This document shows, piece after piece, positions 63,319-64,000 of a stretch of DNA of 64,000 nucleotides. Every line of letters starts with the position of its first letter. Positions within the stretch are counted from its first letter, which is position 1. This DNA comes from an uncultured Ruminococcus sp. (GTDB lineage Bacteria; Bacillota; Clostridia; Lachnospirales; Lachnospiraceae). A program made the translations under genes and the position numbers. The stretch lies in contig UQKK01000006.1 in NCBI GenBank assembly GCA_900541505.1, forward strand, positions 1-64,000. The letters run 5' to 3'. The notes beneath the pieces were generated by a model, which saw only the letters and a list, made by a program, of their open reading frames with translations, did not search any database and was not told the origin of the DNA.

Positions 63319-63546
63319 TCAAGTGTGAGATTCCTCAGTGCAAGTGCGATATTCAGCTTCTAAATCATCGGCAAGGTACCCGTCACTCATACAGTGCATG
63401 TCGGATACGCCGTCTTTCATAAGCTGATATACAAAAGAATGGTAGAAAAAATCTAAAGCCTTATCCAGGGAAAGCCCGGTCTGCTCTGCAAAAAGTGCTA
63501 CGACACGGGCGTATTTTTTCTGTAGGAGTATAGGATTTGCTCTCAT
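63319..63546 (-). CDS. DUF3791-like small protein
   Basis: A 75-residue helical protein (YARVVALFAEQTGLSLDKALDFFYHS, in pieces; then VSDMHCMSDGYLADDLEAEY) of the small-protein group found with DUF3791/DUF3990 gene sets. It overlaps the upstream DUF3791 gene by 4 bases (ATGA). In related loci a DUF3990 (ADP-ribosyltransferase-like) gene is usually present; none is visible here. Confidence 0.6.
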   Translation of the reverse strand: MRANPILLQKKYARVVALFAEQTGLSLDKALDFFYHSFVYQLMKDGVSDMHCMSDGYLADDLEAEYRTCTEESHT

Positions 63547-63788
63547 AATTCCACCCCTTCATCTTTCATAACGTGTAGTAAATCATCTACAATATATTCT
63601 TTGTCCTGGGTATGCAAAATTTCATAATTGGGGACAATATACTCATTTAGGATATCGCTCTTTTGTGTCAGTGCATCGTATATTTTTTCCGCGCTGATTC
63701 TAAGGCGCCGAGCAACATTTTCAATGCAGAATATAGTGAATTCCAGTTCATCTACAGTGTTTATAACATTTGAATGGGAACCTTCCAC
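63543..63788 (-). CDS. DUF3791 family protein
   Basis: An 81-residue protein matching DUF3791: FTIFCIENVARRLRISAEKI, then YDALTQKSDILNEYIVP and YEILHTQDKEYIVDDLLHVM. Function is unknown; it is considered a possible antitoxin partner of DUF3990. The start at 63788 follows AAAGGAGGGTGTGCC. It is coupled to the next small gene by ATGA overlap. Confidence 0.75.
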   Translation of the reverse strand: MEGSHSNVINTVDELEFTIFCIENVARRLRISAEKIYDALTQKSDILNEYIVPNYEILHTQDKEYIVDDLLHVMKDEGVEL

Positions 63789-63806
63789 GGCACACCCTCC
63801 TTTTAA

Positions 63807-63989
63807 TTATGCGTCTACGGTTTTCTCTCTGTGCAAAAGTATATATCCTTTCTTTATAAGAGCATACACGGTCGATAAAGAGTATCTTTCCCTCATTATA
63901 GTATGTAAGACAGAGGAGATGCAAGAAGCCAAAATATTTATAACCGATATTCCAATCATTGTAATACAGTGTGGCTCATATCTTTTCAT
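63807..63989 (-). CDS. short ORF of uncertain status at the window edge
   Basis: A 60-residue frame just upstream of the DUF3791 gene. It has a weak hydrophobic helix (MIGISVINILASCISSVL) and no clear ribosome site or family. It may be a fragment of a degraded gene or not coding at all. Confidence 0.2.
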   Translation of the reverse strand: MKRYEPHCITMIGISVINILASCISSVLHTIMRERYSLSTVYALIKKGYILLHREKTVDA

Positions 63990-64000
63990 AGTGTGGTCTA

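Overview
The window is the chromosomal replication-origin region of a low-to-moderate GC Firmicute, most likely a Lachnospiraceae (Clostridium cluster XIVa) member. This rests on the gene order rpmH-dnaA-dnaN-rlbA-recF-gyrB-gyrA, clostridial families (DUF3881, DUF4446, DUF5702, DUF6382, DUF6147, DUF3791, BofA, Flp1 pilin) and an anaerobic sulfatase maturase. Genus cannot be fixed from the sequence alone. Genes left of about 13.7 kb are nearly all on the minus strand and most genes right of it are on the plus strand, as expected for two replichores leaving oriC.

Left arm (1-13.7 kb): the 5' half of a tRNA-Arg(CCU) interrupted in its anticodon loop, DUF3881, serS, DUF4446, parB and soj with two perfect parS sites, an alpha/beta hydrolase, then rsmG-mnmG-mnmE-khpB(jag)-yidC-yidD-rnpA-rpmH. 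A bipartite oriC with DnaA boxes flanks dnaA. The right core block runs from dnaA to gyrA (14.0-22.9 kb). A repeat-rich spacer separates gyrB from gyrA.

After gyrA comes a small minus-strand accessory island. It holds a hybrid toxin-antitoxin pair (HicA-like toxin, Phd-like antitoxin) with a textbook operator/promoter, and a two-gene module of unknown function (TerB-like protein plus a 398-residue protein). BofA and a complete Tad/Flp type IVb pilus operon follow (25.8-34.9 kb), with its own promoter. An unusual 31-bp inverted repeat flanks the translation start of tadE and could be an invertible or structured switch. Then come an orphan histidine kinase, a HIT protein, an ECF sigma factor, murG, a DUF4367 membrane protein, a secreted DUF6147 protein, a probable structured RNA (candidate 6S RNA) and a TSCPD protein.

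The 40-62 kb part has a sulfur theme. A TauE/SafE anion exporter overlaps an anaerobic sulfatase maturase. About 17 kb away a YesM/YesN two-component system, a lipoprotein binding protein, two permeases, two ATPases, a Cys-type sulfatase and a rhamnose-mutarotase-like protein form one gene cluster. The two ATPases carry complementary defects, so they should form a heterodimer with one normal and one degenerate ATP site. Between these lie pgi, an AgrC/AgrA-like two-component system, a small pseudoknotted RNA gene and a type IIS restriction-modification system (AlwI-like nuclease plus a double adenine methyltransferase).

The right end carries an AlbA_2-type regulator behind an iterated GACGAG operator, and decayed or incomplete modules: a C-terminal fragment of a DUF4143 ATPase and two DUF3791 proteins without the toxin-like partner usually found with them. 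No CRISPR array and no intact insertion sequence were seen.
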